DNA of 64,000 nt from positions 70,042-134,041 of the forward strand of contig FMEL01000012.1 of the NCBI GenBank assembly GCA_900066355.1. The letters are read 5' to 3'. Origin of the DNA: an uncultured Ruminococcus sp. GTDB lineage: Bacteria > Bacillota > Clostridia > Lachnospirales > Lachnospiraceae. This document shows positions 52,902 to 61,487 of the stretch, in pieces (the first letter of the stretch is position 1; each line of letters opens with the position of its first letter). The translations under genes were made by a program, and so were the position numbers. Under the pieces are notes generated by a model. It saw nothing but the letters and a program-made list of their open reading frames with translations. It was not told where the DNA came from and searched no databases.

Positions 52902-54491
52902 ATGAGCTATACTGCCCTGTACCGAAAATTCAGGCCCGATAATTTTGCAGATGTCAAAGGGCAGGACCATATTGTAACGACGCTGACGAACCAGATCAAT
53001 GCCAATCGTATCGGACACGCGTATCTTTTCTGCGGTACGCGTGGTACCGGTAAGACCACAGTGGCAAAGATCCTGGCGAAGGCTGTGAACTGTGAACATC
53101 CGGTTAACGGAAGTCCGTGCAACGAATGCGAGATGTGCAAAGCCATTCAGGCAGGCACATCGATGAATGTGATCGAGATTGATGCCGCTTCCAACAACGG
53201 TGTGGATAATATCCGTGAGATCCGTGAGGAAGTAACTTACCGTCCGACAGAAGGTAAATACAAAGTGTATATCATTGACGAGGTGCATATGCTTTCTACA
53301 GGTGCATTCAATGCTCTTCTGAAAACGTTGGAAGAGCCGCCGTCTTATGTCATCTTTATTTTGGCAACGACAGAGGCACATAAGATTCCGATCACGATTT
53401 TGTCCCGCTGCCAGCGATATGATTTTCACAGAATCTCGATTGACACGATCGCGGCACGCCTGAGCGAACTTCTTAAGGTGGAGGGCGTGGAAGCTGAGGA
53501 AAAGGCAATTCGTTATGTTGCAAAAGCCGGTGACGGTTCCATGCGAGATGCACTCAGCCTTCTGGATCAGTGTATTGCTTTTTATCTGGGACAGACACTG
53601 ACTTATGACAAGGTCCTTGATGTTCTGGGAGCTGTGGATACCGAAGTGTTCAGTAAATTACTGCGTAAAGTTCTGGCAGGTGATGTGACTTCTGCGATCA
53701 GGATCCTTGAAGATCTGATTGTCGGGGGCAGGGAACTCAGCCAGTTTGTGGGCGATTTCACATGGTATATGCGAAATCTGCTCCTTGTAAAGACTTCTGA
53801 CAATCCGGAGGAGGCAATTGATGTCTCCTCCGAAAATCTGAAACTTCTGAAAGAAGAAAGCGAGATGACCGACAGCGATACGCTGATGCGTTATATCCGC
53901 ATTTTTTCAGATCTTTCCAATCAGATCCGCTTCGCAACACAGAAGCGCGTGCTTGTTGAGATTGCGTTGATCAAACTGTGCCGCCCGGCAATGGAGACGA
54001 ATCTGGATTCTGTGCTGGACCGTATCCGTGTACTCGAACAGAAGATTGACGAGCGTCCGGTGCAGCAGGTGATCGTGCAGAGTACAGGTGTGGGAGAAGG
54101 CAGTGCTGAACAGCCAAAACCGGCAGAGCGGCCACCACAGAAAGCAGCACCGGAAGATCTGCAAAAGATCGTGGCAGGCTGGAAGATGATCGTCGGACAG
54201 ACGACAGCTGCTTTCAAACAGGCACTTTTGCAGTCCGTGCCAAAATACAACGGAGAGACTGGCGAGCCGATTCTCTATGTGGAGTTTCAGACTCCGCTTG
54301 GAAGGCTTTATCCGGATGACTCCGAAGCCAAAAAAGAACTGCAGTCCATCATTGAGCAGAAGCTTGGCAAAAGTATCGAGCTTCATATGCTGGTTGCGGA
54401 AGATCATCAGCAGACGAACCTTTCGCAGATTACGGTGGATCAGGCAATACGTGACAATATTCACATGGATGTTGTAATAGAAGAAGATTAA
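52902..54491 (+). CDS. dnaX: DNA polymerase III subunit gamma/tau
   Basis: The 529-residue clamp-loader ATPase has Walker A CGTRGTGKTTVAK (about 44-56), the zinc module C-x8-C-x2-C-x2-C (CEHPVNGSPCNECEMC), DEVHMLST and SRC sensor motif LSRCQRYDF. The C-terminal part after about residue 370 is Pro/Gln-rich and then helical, as in tau. It is followed by ybaB and recR in the conserved dnaX-ybaB-recR order. Confidence 0.97.
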   Translation: MSYTALYRKFRPDNFADVKGQDHIVTTLTNQINANRIGHAYLFCGTRGTGKTTVAKILAKAVNCEHPVNGSPCNECEMCKAIQAGTSMNVIEIDAASNNGVDNIREIREEVTYRPTEGKYKVYIIDEVHMLSTGAFNALLKTLEEPPSYVIFILATTEAHKIPITILSRCQRYDFHRISIDTIAARLSELLKVEGVEAEEKAIRYVAKAGDGSMRDALSLLDQCIAFYLGQTLTYDKVLDVLGAVDTEVFSKLLRKVLAGDVTSAIRILEDLIVGGRELSQFVGDFTWYMRNLLLVKTSDNPEEAIDVSSENLKLLKEESEMTDSDTLMRYIRIFSDLSNQIRFATQKRVLVEIALIKLCRPAMETNLDSVLDRIRVLEQKIDERPVQQVIVQSTGVGEGSAEQPKPAERPPQKAAPEDLQKIVAGWKMIVGQTTAAFKQALLQSVPKYNGETGEPILYVEFQTPLGRLYPDDSEAKKELQSIIEQKLGKSIELHMLVAEDHQQTNLSQITVDQAIRDNIHMDVVIEED

Positions 54492-54514
54492 TTTTTTATC
54501 AGGAGGATATCACC

Positions 54515-54871
54515 ATGGCAAAACGTGGAGGATTTCCGGGCATGGGAATGCCGGGAAACATGAATAATTTAATGAAACAGGCGCAGAAGATGCAGCGTCA
54601 GATGGAAGAAAACCAGAAAGCACTTGAAGAAAAATCATTCACTGCAACGGCAGGCGGCGGTGCTGTAGAAGTTACTGTATCCGGTAAACGTGAAGTGACC
54701 GGCGTGAAACTTGCCGAAGAAGTTGTCGATCCGGATGATATCGAAATGCTGGAAGATCTGATCGTTGCGGCAACCAATGAAGCACTTCGCAAAGTAGAAG
54801 AAGAAACAACAGCAGTAATGTCCAAACTCACAGGCGGACTTGGCGGCTTGGGCGGAGGCCTTCCTTTCTGA
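54515..54871 (+). CDS. YbaB/EbfC nucleoid-associated protein
   Basis: The 118-residue DNA-binding protein has NNLMKQAQKMQRQMEENQKA and GGGAVEVTVSGKREVTGVKL, typical of the family, and Gly-rich ends (GGFPGMGMPGN; GGLGGLGGGLPF). It shares one base with the recR start. Confidence 0.95.
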   Translation: MAKRGGFPGMGMPGNMNNLMKQAQKMQRQMEENQKALEEKSFTATAGGGAVEVTVSGKREVTGVKLAEEVVDPDDIEMLEDLIVAATNEALRKVEEETTAVMSKLTGGLGGLGGGLPF

Positions 54872-55470
54872 TGGAATACTACAGTACGCACATCAATAAG
54901 CTGATCGAGCAGCTTTCGCATCTTCCGGGGATCGGACCGAAGTCGGCACAGCGTCTGGCATTTCATATTATGAACATGCCGAAAGACCAGGTGGAACAGC
55001 TTACTTCTTCGATCACCGGCGCGAGAGAAAAGATCCGCTACTGCAAAAAATGCTGTACGCTGACAGATCAGGAGCTTTGCCCGATCTGCAGCAACCCCAA
55101 AAGGGATGCAGGTACGATCATGGTCGTGGAAAATACGAGGGATCTTGCGGCATACGAAAAAACGGGAAAATATGAGGGCGTCTATCATGTGCTTCACGGT
55201 GCGATTTCTCCGATGCTTGGAATCGGACCGGATGATATCCGACTCAAAGAGCTGATGCAACGTCTTCAGAGTGAAGATATCAAAGAGGTGATCATTGCTA
55301 CGAACTCTAGTCTGGAGGGCGAGACAACCGCGATGTATATCAGTAAGCTGATCAAGCCAACCGGAATCCGGGTAAGCAGGATCGCAAGTGGTGTACCGGT
55401 CGGCGGCGATCTGGAATATATTGATGAGGTAACACTTCTGCGTGCACTGGAAGGCAGAGTGGATCTCTGA
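54871..55470 (+). CDS. recR: Recombination protein RecR
   Basis: The 199-residue protein acts with RecF/RecO in gap repair. It has HLPGIGPKSAQRLAFHI (helix-hairpin-helix), the zinc site CKKCCTLTDQELCPIC and a Toprim domain (IMVVENTRDLAAYE, ATNSSLEGETTAMY). It starts at TGATG, overlapping the ybaB stop by one base. Confidence 0.97.
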   Translation: MEYYSTHINKLIEQLSHLPGIGPKSAQRLAFHIMNMPKDQVEQLTSSITGAREKIRYCKKCCTLTDQELCPICSNPKRDAGTIMVVENTRDLAAYEKTGKYEGVYHVLHGAISPMLGIGPDDIRLKELMQRLQSEDIKEVIIATNSSLEGETTAMYISKLIKPTGIRVSRIASGVPVGGDLEYIDEVTLLRALEGRVDL

Positions 55471-55503
55471 TATAGACTGCAATGACAGAAGGAGGATGTG
55501 AGA

Positions 55504-56601
55504 GTGGCAAAAAGAAAACCAACCTCTTCGCAGGTCGCACAGAAAGCAGGAGTTTCTCAGGCGACAGTATCTATGATACTGAACCGGAGAAATGATGTTT
55601 CTTTTTCTGCGGAAACTGTAGAAAGAGTGGAATGCGCCGCGCGGGAGCTCGGATATGAGCTGCCTCACCGCAAAAATAAAAACAGTACCAAAAAAGAAAA
55701 ACTGATCGTTGTGATCTGTCCGACACTGACCAGCCCATATTACGTTCTTCTTTTACAGGGTATCGAATCCGTAGCAAATGAAAAAGGCTACGGTGTTTTT
55801 ATCTGCAATACTCAGAGGGATGCAGGGCAGGAAGAAAAATATCTCCGGATGATCAGTACGATCGATCCACAGGGAATCATTTATGCATGTAATCCCCATC
55901 CGGATTTTCAGAAAAAAGTTGAAGAACTGGCACACAGAATACCACTTGTTATTATCAGCAATAAAGAAAAGACAACGACGGTAGATGCGATCAATCAGGA
56001 TAATACAATGGTAGGACGCCTGATGGCACGTCATCTCCTTGAACTTGGTCACAGGGAGGTGGCCTTTATTACACCGCCGCTCACGCGCCGGCAGTGGCAG
56101 CGTTCCAGAAGAATTGACGGCTTTGTTAAAGAATACGAAAAGGAAGGGCTTGGCGGGCATGTTCTTATAAAAGCAGCAGATGAGTCAGTCGATCATAGAT
56201 TACCGAGGATGGATTCCGAGTATTCGATGGGGTATCAGCTTACGATGGAGCTGATCAGGGAAGGCAGGGAATTCACTGCGATCGCAGGTCAGAATGATAT
56301 GATGGCGCTGGGCGCGATCGATGCGCTGGAAGAATCGCGTATCCGCGTACCGAAGGACGTGTCGGTGATCGGTTGCGATGATATTTTTTATTCTGGTATT
56401 CGGAGGCTGTCACTTACAACGATCGATCATTTCGTTGCGCTGAAAGGGCGGGATGCCTGTGATATCATCATTCGTAAGATTGCGATAAATGACCAGTTTT
56501 ATACGGGATTACAGCCGACAAGTATCTATAATATTGAATATACGCCGAAGCTGATCGCCAGAAAAACAACTGCATATGCAAACACGAAAAAAAGAAAATA
56601 A
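55504..56601 (+). CDS. LacI-family transcription regulator
   Basis: The 365-residue protein has the N-terminal LacI headpiece (TSSQVAQKAGVSQATVSMIL, hinge region near 45-60) and a periplasmic-binding-like sensor (about 65-340; VSVIGCDDIFYSGIRRLSLT). A GTG at 55504 is chosen because GAAGGAGG at 55487-55494 is 9 bases away. A GTG at 55498 is too close. The C-terminus has a basic tail. Candidate targets are the neighbouring pentose-phosphate genes, but no operator was identified. Confidence 0.9.
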   Translation: MAKRKPTSSQVAQKAGVSQATVSMILNRRNDVSFSAETVERVECAARELGYELPHRKNKNSTKKEKLIVVICPTLTSPYYVLLLQGIESVANEKGYGVFICNTQRDAGQEEKYLRMISTIDPQGIIYACNPHPDFQKKVEELAHRIPLVIISNKEKTTTVDAINQDNTMVGRLMARHLLELGHREVAFITPPLTRRQWQRSRRIDGFVKEYEKEGLGGHVLIKAADESVDHRLPRMDSEYSMGYQLTMELIREGREFTAIAGQNDMMALGAIDALEESRIRVPKDVSVIGCDDIFYSGIRRLSLTTIDHFVALKGRDACDIIIRKIAINDQFYTGLQPTSIYNIEYTPKLIARKTTAYANTKKRK

Positions 56602-56636
56602 ATTTGTATATCCAAATTATTATTAATAATTTCAAA

Positions 56637-56680
56637 TGAAAGCCTGGAAGAGAACGTGGAAAACCGTACTTTCAGGCTTT
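56637..56680 (+). terminator. Terminator of the LacI-type regulator gene
   Basis: AAAGCCTG...CAGGCTTT forms the stem with an extended loop, and TTTTGATG follows. The T-tract is short. Confidence 0.65.
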
Positions 56681-56769
56681 TGATGTTCAATAAAGTAGAA
56701 AAAACAAGATAAATAATTAATAAAACAACATATTATTAATAAAAAAATAATTAATAATTTCTTCCCTGC

Positions 56770-56797
56770 TTGACCTGGAATTTTTGTTTGCTATAAT
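56770..56797 (+). promoter_or_regulatory. Promoter of the transaldolase-like gene
   Basis: TTGACC (56770-56775) and TATAAT (56792-56797) are 16 bases apart, 43 bases before the ATG. Confidence 0.75.
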
Positions 56798-56840
56798 AAA
56801 ATTATCAAGCAAAAACGCAGAAAACAGGAGGTATTTTACA

Positions 56841-57497
56841 ATGAAATTTTTTATTGACACAGCAAATGTAGATGATATCCGTAAAGCAAATGATATGGGA
56901 GTTATCTGTGGCGTTACTACAAACCCGTCCCTGATCGCAAAAGAAGGCAGAGACTTCAATGAAGTAATCAAAGAAATCACAGAAATCGTAGACGGACCGA
57001 TCAGCGGTGAAGTAAAAGCTACTACTACAGACGCGGAAGGAATGATCGCAGAAGGCCGTGAGATTGCTAAGATCCATCCGAACATGGTTGTTAAGATTCC
57101 TATGACAGTAGAAGGTCTGAAAGCCGTTAAAGTTCTTTCAAAAGAAGGAATCAAAACAAACGTTACTCTGATCTTCACAGCAAACCAGGCATTGCTTGCT
57201 GCAAGAGCCGGTGCTACATATGTATCTCCATTCCTTGGAAGACTGGATGATATTTCTACAGACGGTGTTCCGCTTATTCGCCAGATCGTTGAAATGTTCG
57301 AAGTAGCAGGAATTACCACAGAGATTATTTGTGCAAGTGTTCGTCACCCAATCCATGTAACAGAGTGTGCTCTTGCCGGTGCTGATATTGCAACAGTTCC
57401 TTACAAAGTAATCGAGCAGATGACAAAACATCCTCTGACAGATGCCGGAATCGAAAAATTCCAGAAAGATTACAAAGCAGTATTTGGTGACAAATAA
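56841..57497 (+). CDS. Fructose-6-phosphate aldolase/transaldolase (TalC family)
   Basis: The 218-residue protein of the short transaldolase/FSA class starts MKFFIDTANVDDIRKANDMG and has the Schiff-base lysine in VVKIPMT, with GVTTNPSLIAKEG, NVTLIFTANQALLAARAGA and SPFLGRLDD. It sits just before split transketolase genes, so a transaldolase role in the pentose phosphate pathway is likely. CAGGAGGT precedes the ATG. Confidence 0.93.
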   Translation: MKFFIDTANVDDIRKANDMGVICGVTTNPSLIAKEGRDFNEVIKEITEIVDGPISGEVKATTTDAEGMIAEGREIAKIHPNMVVKIPMTVEGLKAVKVLSKEGIKTNVTLIFTANQALLAARAGATYVSPFLGRLDDISTDGVPLIRQIVEMFEVAGITTEIICASVRHPIHVTECALAGADIATVPYKVIEQMTKHPLTDAGIEKFQKDYKAVFGDK

Positions 57498-57518
57498 AAA
57501 TGCAATAAAAAGCATTTT
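57497..57518 (+). terminator. Weak hairpin after the transaldolase-like gene
   Basis: AAAATGC/GCATTTT overlaps the stop codon. The stem is short and AT-rich, so it is only a possible attenuator or terminator. Confidence 0.35.
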
Positions 57519-57531
57519 AGGTACATATTAC

Positions 57532-57560
57532 TTGACGAGTGCGGAAATTAATTGTAGCAT
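57532..57560 (+). promoter_or_regulatory. Promoter of the transketolase genes
   Basis: TTGACG (57532-57537) and TAGCAT (57555-57560) are 17 bases apart, 40 bases before the start. Confidence 0.6.
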
Positions 57561-57599
57561 AAGTTTGTTGCAAATTATTAAAAGGAGAAATTGAACATC

Positions 57600-58439
57600 A
57601 TGGAGAAATTAGAACTTCAGAAAATTGCGAACGAAGTCCGCAAAGACATCGTTACCGCGGTTCATGCTGCAAAAGCCGGTCATCCGGGCGGTTCCTTATC
57701 AGCAGCAGATTTATTCACATATCTGTATTTTGAAGAAATGAATATCGATCCGAAAGATCCGAAGAAAGCAGACAGAGACCGTTTCGTTCTTTCTAAGGGA
57801 CACACTGCACCGGGACTTTACTCTGCACTTGCTGAGAGAGGATATTTCCCGAAGGAAGACCTCAAGACACTTCGTCATCTCGGCTCCTATCTGCAGGGTC
57901 ATCCGGATATGAAGCATATTCCGGGCGTTGATATGTCCAGCGGTTCTCTTGGACAGGGAATCTCTGCGGCAGTAGGTATGGCACTTTCTGCAAAACTCAG
58001 CAACGAATCTTACAGAGTATACACTCTTCTTGGCGATGGTGAGATTCAGGAAGGACAGGTATGGGAGGCTTCTATGTTTGCAGGGTTCCGCAAACTGGAC
58101 AACCTTGTTGTAATCGTAGACAACAATGGACTTCAGATTGACGGACAGGTAGATGAAGTATGCTCGCCATATCCGATTGACAAGAAATTTGAAGCTTTTA
58201 ATTTCCATGTGATCAATGTTGCAGACGGAAATGATATGGATCAGCTTAAGGCTGCATTCGATGAAGCAAAAACAGTAAAAGGAATGCCGACAGCCATTGT
58301 CATGAAGACCGTAAAAGGTAAAGGCGTTTCCTTTATGGAAAACCAGGTTGGATGGCATGGAAAAGCCCCGAACGACGAGCAGTATGCACAGGCAATGGAA
58401 GATCTGGAGAAAGTAGGTGAAGCATTATGTCAGAAGTAA
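57600..58439 (+). CDS. Transketolase, N-terminal (thiamine diphosphate) subunit
   Basis: The 279-residue protein is the pyrophosphate-domain half of transketolase: AKAGHPGGSLSAADLFTYLY, FVLSKGHTAPGLYSAL, the ThDP/Mg motif GDGEIQEGQVWEASMFA and VDNNGLQIDG. The second half is a separate gene that overlaps it by 13 bases. ATG at 57600 is preferred. A TTG at 57591 would be only 3 bases from AAGGAG. Confidence 0.95.
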   Translation: MEKLELQKIANEVRKDIVTAVHAAKAGHPGGSLSAADLFTYLYFEEMNIDPKDPKKADRDRFVLSKGHTAPGLYSALAERGYFPKEDLKTLRHLGSYLQGHPDMKHIPGVDMSSGSLGQGISAAVGMALSAKLSNESYRVYTLLGDGEIQEGQVWEASMFAGFRKLDNLVVIVDNNGLQIDGQVDEVCSPYPIDKKFEAFNFHVINVADGNDMDQLKAAFDEAKTVKGMPTAIVMKTVKGKGVSFMENQVGWHGKAPNDEQYAQAMEDLEKVGEALCQK

Positions 58440-59365
58440 AGAAAATCGCTACAAGAGCTAGCTACGGAAGCGCTCTGGTAGAACTTGGTAAAGAACACGA
58501 TGATCTTGTTGTTCTGGATGCTGACCTTGCTGCAGCTACTCAGACAGGAATGTTTAAGAAAGAATTTCCGGATCGTCATATCGACTGTGGTATCGCAGAG
58601 TGTAATATGGTAGGTATCGGTGCAGGTCTTGCGACGACCGGAAAGGTACCGTTTGTCAGCACATTTGCAATGTTCGCAGCAGGACGTGCTTACGAACAGC
58701 TGCGCAACTCTGTTGCATATCCGCATCTGAATGTAAAGGTTGGCGCAACTCATGGCGGTATTTCCGTTGGTGAAGACGGTGCGACTCATCAGTGCTGTGA
58801 GGATTTTGCCCTTATGAGAGCAATCCCGGGTATGGTTGTTATGAGCCCTGCTGATGACATCGAAGCAAAAGCTATGGTCAAAGCTGCATATGAATATGTA
58901 GGACCTGTATATATGAGATTCGGACGTCTGGCTGTTCCGGTAATCAACGACAGACCAGATTACAAATTCGAAATGGGCAAAGGAATCGTTCTTCGTGAGG
59001 GAAAAGATGTAACAATCGTTGCTAACGGCCTTTGTGTTGCGGCATCCCTTGAAGCAGCAGAAAAACTTGCTGCAGACGGAATTGATGCAAAAGTGATCAA
59101 CATCCATACCATCAAACCACTGGATGAAGATCTGATCGTTGCAGCAGCCAAAGAAACCGGCAAAGTTGTAACTGTCGAAGAACATTCTGTAATTGGCGGT
59201 CTTGGTGGAGCTGTATGCGAATGCCTTTCCGAGAAAGCACCTGTACCGGTAAAACGTATCGGTGTCAATGATGTATTCGGAGAATCAGGTCCGGCAGTAG
59301 CTCTTCTTGAGAAATATGGTCTGGATGCAGAGGGTATCTACAAACAGGTCAAAGAATTTGTATAA
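58427..59365 (+). CDS. Transketolase, C-terminal subunit
   Basis: The 312-residue protein is the pyrimidine-binding and C-terminal half of transketolase: DADLAAATQTG, ECNMVGIGAGLATTGKVPFV, GVNDVFGESGPAVALLEKYG and the thiamine-ring contact near FVSTFAMFAAGRAYEQ. It should assemble with the upstream subunit. Its end overlaps the convergent yyaC gene by 17 bases. Confidence 0.95.
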   Translation: MSEVKKIATRASYGSALVELGKEHDDLVVLDADLAAATQTGMFKKEFPDRHIDCGIAECNMVGIGAGLATTGKVPFVSTFAMFAAGRAYEQLRNSVAYPHLNVKVGATHGGISVGEDGATHQCCEDFALMRAIPGMVVMSPADDIEAKAMVKAAYEYVGPVYMRFGRLAVPVINDRPDYKFEMGKGIVLREGKDVTIVANGLCVAASLEAAEKLAADGIDAKVINIHTIKPLDEDLIVAAAKETGKVVTVEEHSVIGGLGGAVCECLSEKAPVPVKRIGVNDVFGESGPAVALLEKYGLDAEGIYKQVKEFV

Positions 59366-59912
59366 ATCCGCATTTTGAGATTAGCGGTATCATATACAAA
59401 ATACCATCAGTGATCTGATCGGCAATGGAGATCACGGTGGACAGACGTGTTGTCTGGAGCGTCAGGTGTTCCAGAACACCTGACACATTGACAATTCCTG
59501 TAATGTGAATATGTCCGACAGGCGGCAATTTTTTATGAACAGCAGCACCCGGGTAGAGTGCACCATTTGAAATGGTCACATACCCGAGGTGCTTTTTTTG
59601 TCCAAGTGAAGAATCAATGGCGATGATCAGACTGCCGGGATGACGCTTTTGTATTTCCTGCATGGTATCGGTAAGATTGAGCGCATGAACAGGGGCTGAA
59701 AGCGTACCGTATACATGAACCATCGGGAATGCATGACTGCTGAGCTGCGCACCAATATAGGGACCGAGGCAGTCGCCGGTGACACGGTCTGTACCGATGC
59801 ACAAAAATATAATTTCAGACCACTCGCGCGTCTGTTCGAGAATACATGCTTTTAAAAGCCTGCAGATTTCAAGGGAACAATTTGCATAGCGCGTATCTAT
59901 ATAAAAAGTCAT
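59349..59912 (-). CDS. yyaC: YyaC-type spore protease-like protein
   Basis: The 187-residue protein resembles YyaC, a sporulation protein related to the germination protease fold: FLCIGTDRVTGDCLGPYIGA, IIAIDSSLG and PPVGHIHITGIVN. The conserved Asp residues in GTDRVTGD and AIDSSLG correspond to the presumed active site. The ATG at 59912 has a TGGAGAT site. An in-frame extension to 59972 is less likely. It indicates that the organism's lineage forms spores. Confidence 0.88.
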   Translation of the reverse strand: MTFYIDTRYANCSLEICRLLKACILEQTREWSEIIFLCIGTDRVTGDCLGPYIGAQLSSHAFPMVHVYGTLSAPVHALNLTDTMQEIQKRHPGSLIIAIDSSLGQKKHLGYVTISNGALYPGAAVHKKLPPVGHIHITGIVNVSGVLEHLTLQTTRLSTVISIADQITDGILYMIPLISKCGFIQIL

Positions 59913-60070
59913 AGCTTTATCTCCACATTTTTTATTTTCTATTTTATCCTCCTGGGAAAGAAATATGCACACTGCAAAATATGTCGCTAAATTCTTTCGC
60001 TGCGCTCTTAGATTCTGCTAAAATCCGCAACTTTCCTGTGCTATTCTGATGCCTGAAGGGGTGATATGAC

Positions 60071-61381
60071 ATGATAGAGGTTGTCTACAAGGACGAAAAG
60101 CAGCATGCAAAAGGAAATGAAGGGATTTTTCAGTTGCCCAGAAATGTACGGCAGATAGGAACGACAGATCAGAATTACAGGGTCTATATGGAAGATTATG
60201 TATATACATTTCTGGGGCGTGCCGCGGCTTCCGGAGAGAATAAAGAGGAAAAAGAACGCCACCTGGCTGTTTTTATGGGGGAGACGAAATGGGATGCCGG
60301 GACATGCTATCTTTTTATCAGAGGTGCAGTGCTTGTTTCGGGCGGAGAAATTTCACAGGAACACATTGAGTTTACAGATGCCATGTGGCAGCAGATTCAT
60401 GAGGATGCCGAAAAATATTTTGAAGGAGAAGAAATTGTCGGATGGTTTCTTGGGGGCAGGATGCAGCAGATGGAAGTGACGGAAATGATTCTTCGCATAC
60501 ATCTCAAGCATTTCGGAGGAGAAAAAGTGCTGATGCTGATGGATCCGGTGGAAAACGAAGAAGCATTTTTTCATTATGAAAACAGCTTTATGGTAAAACA
60601 GAGCGGATTTTATATTTATTATGAAAAAAATCTGCAGATGCAAAATTATATGATAGAAAAAAATCCGGAATTATCTGTGCCACAGGAGGAAGAAGTGCAT
60701 GATGATGCTGTGCGTGCATTCCGGCAGATTATTCAGAAGAAACACTCAGACCATCCAAAAGAAGACGGGGGCAGGACATCGATGTTTTCTTATGCTGCAA
60801 CAGTGTGCCTTGCTTTGGTTGTGCTGACAGTCGGAGTGCAGTTTTACCAGAATTATTCGAATGGTAATAAAATGCCACAGGAAGTGACGGAGACTGCATC
60901 TGCTGTTATAAAGGAGAAAACTAAAAATGTGAAAACGACAGTGACACAGATACCGAAGATCACAGAAACGCCAAAGGCAACAACAAAACCGAAAGTAAGT
61001 GTAACACCTCGAGCAGAGGAAATGGTGAAACCAACGCCAACATCGGCCATGGAGCAAAATATCGCTCCGACACCTGGAACAAGAACAGAGAGTGAGATAT
61101 ACAGAGAAGAATCTGATGACAGAAAGGCAGAACAGCGTGTGCGGCAGGAACTGGCAGCTGAAACAGGCACAGCGGCGGAAAGTTTTGATACTGCAGGAAA
61201 CGGTACGGTTGAGACGGCGACTGGAACCGGGAATTCCTATGTGATCAAACCGGGGGATACGCTCTATCAGATTAGTATAACGAAATATGGAACGATGGAA
61301 AAAGTGGCGGAAATATGTCAGGCGAATGGACTTACAGAAGATGAAATTATTTATCCGGGCCAGATAATTGTACTGCCGTAA
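60071..61381 (+). CDS. MPN-like domain, membrane helix and LysM protein
   Basis: The 436-residue protein has an N-terminal cytoplasmic domain (about 20-200), a Lys/Asp-rich stretch, one membrane helix (AATVCLALVVLTVGVQF, about 242-258), a Thr/Pro/Lys-rich outer spacer and a C-terminal LysM domain (YVIKPGDTLYQISITKYGTM ... IIYPGQIIVLP). The N-terminal domain resembles inactive MPN (JAB) folds: EIVGWFLGGRMQQ takes the place of the GWYHSHP loop, and KVLMLMDPVENEEAFFHYEN takes that of the later strand. The metal-binding histidines are absent. Function unknown. Confidence 0.6.
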   Translation: MIEVVYKDEKQHAKGNEGIFQLPRNVRQIGTTDQNYRVYMEDYVYTFLGRAAASGENKEEKERHLAVFMGETKWDAGTCYLFIRGAVLVSGGEISQEHIEFTDAMWQQIHEDAEKYFEGEEIVGWFLGGRMQQMEVTEMILRIHLKHFGGEKVLMLMDPVENEEAFFHYENSFMVKQSGFYIYYEKNLQMQNYMIEKNPELSVPQEEEVHDDAVRAFRQIIQKKHSDHPKEDGGRTSMFSYAATVCLALVVLTVGVQFYQNYSNGNKMPQEVTETASAVIKEKTKNVKTTVTQIPKITETPKATTKPKVSVTPRAEEMVKPTPTSAMEQNIAPTPGTRTESEIYREESDDRKAEQRVRQELAAETGTAAESFDTAGNGTVETATGTGNSYVIKPGDTLYQISITKYGTMEKVAEICQANGLTEDEIIYPGQIIVLP

Positions 61382-61410
61382 TTGTATTGCCGAAAAAAAT
61401 TTGATATAAT
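61382..61410 (+). promoter_or_regulatory. Promoter of the DUF5711-cvpA pair
   Basis: TTGTAT (61382-61387) and TATAAT (61405-61410) are 17 bases apart. A small hairpin CATTCTG/CAGAATG at 61423-61441 lies in the leader. Confidence 0.6.
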
Positions 61411-61487
61411 AAAAATGTTGACATTCTGCCAGACAGAATGCATAGACGAAAAGGCACAGAATACCAATTTATAAGGTAAGGATAAAA

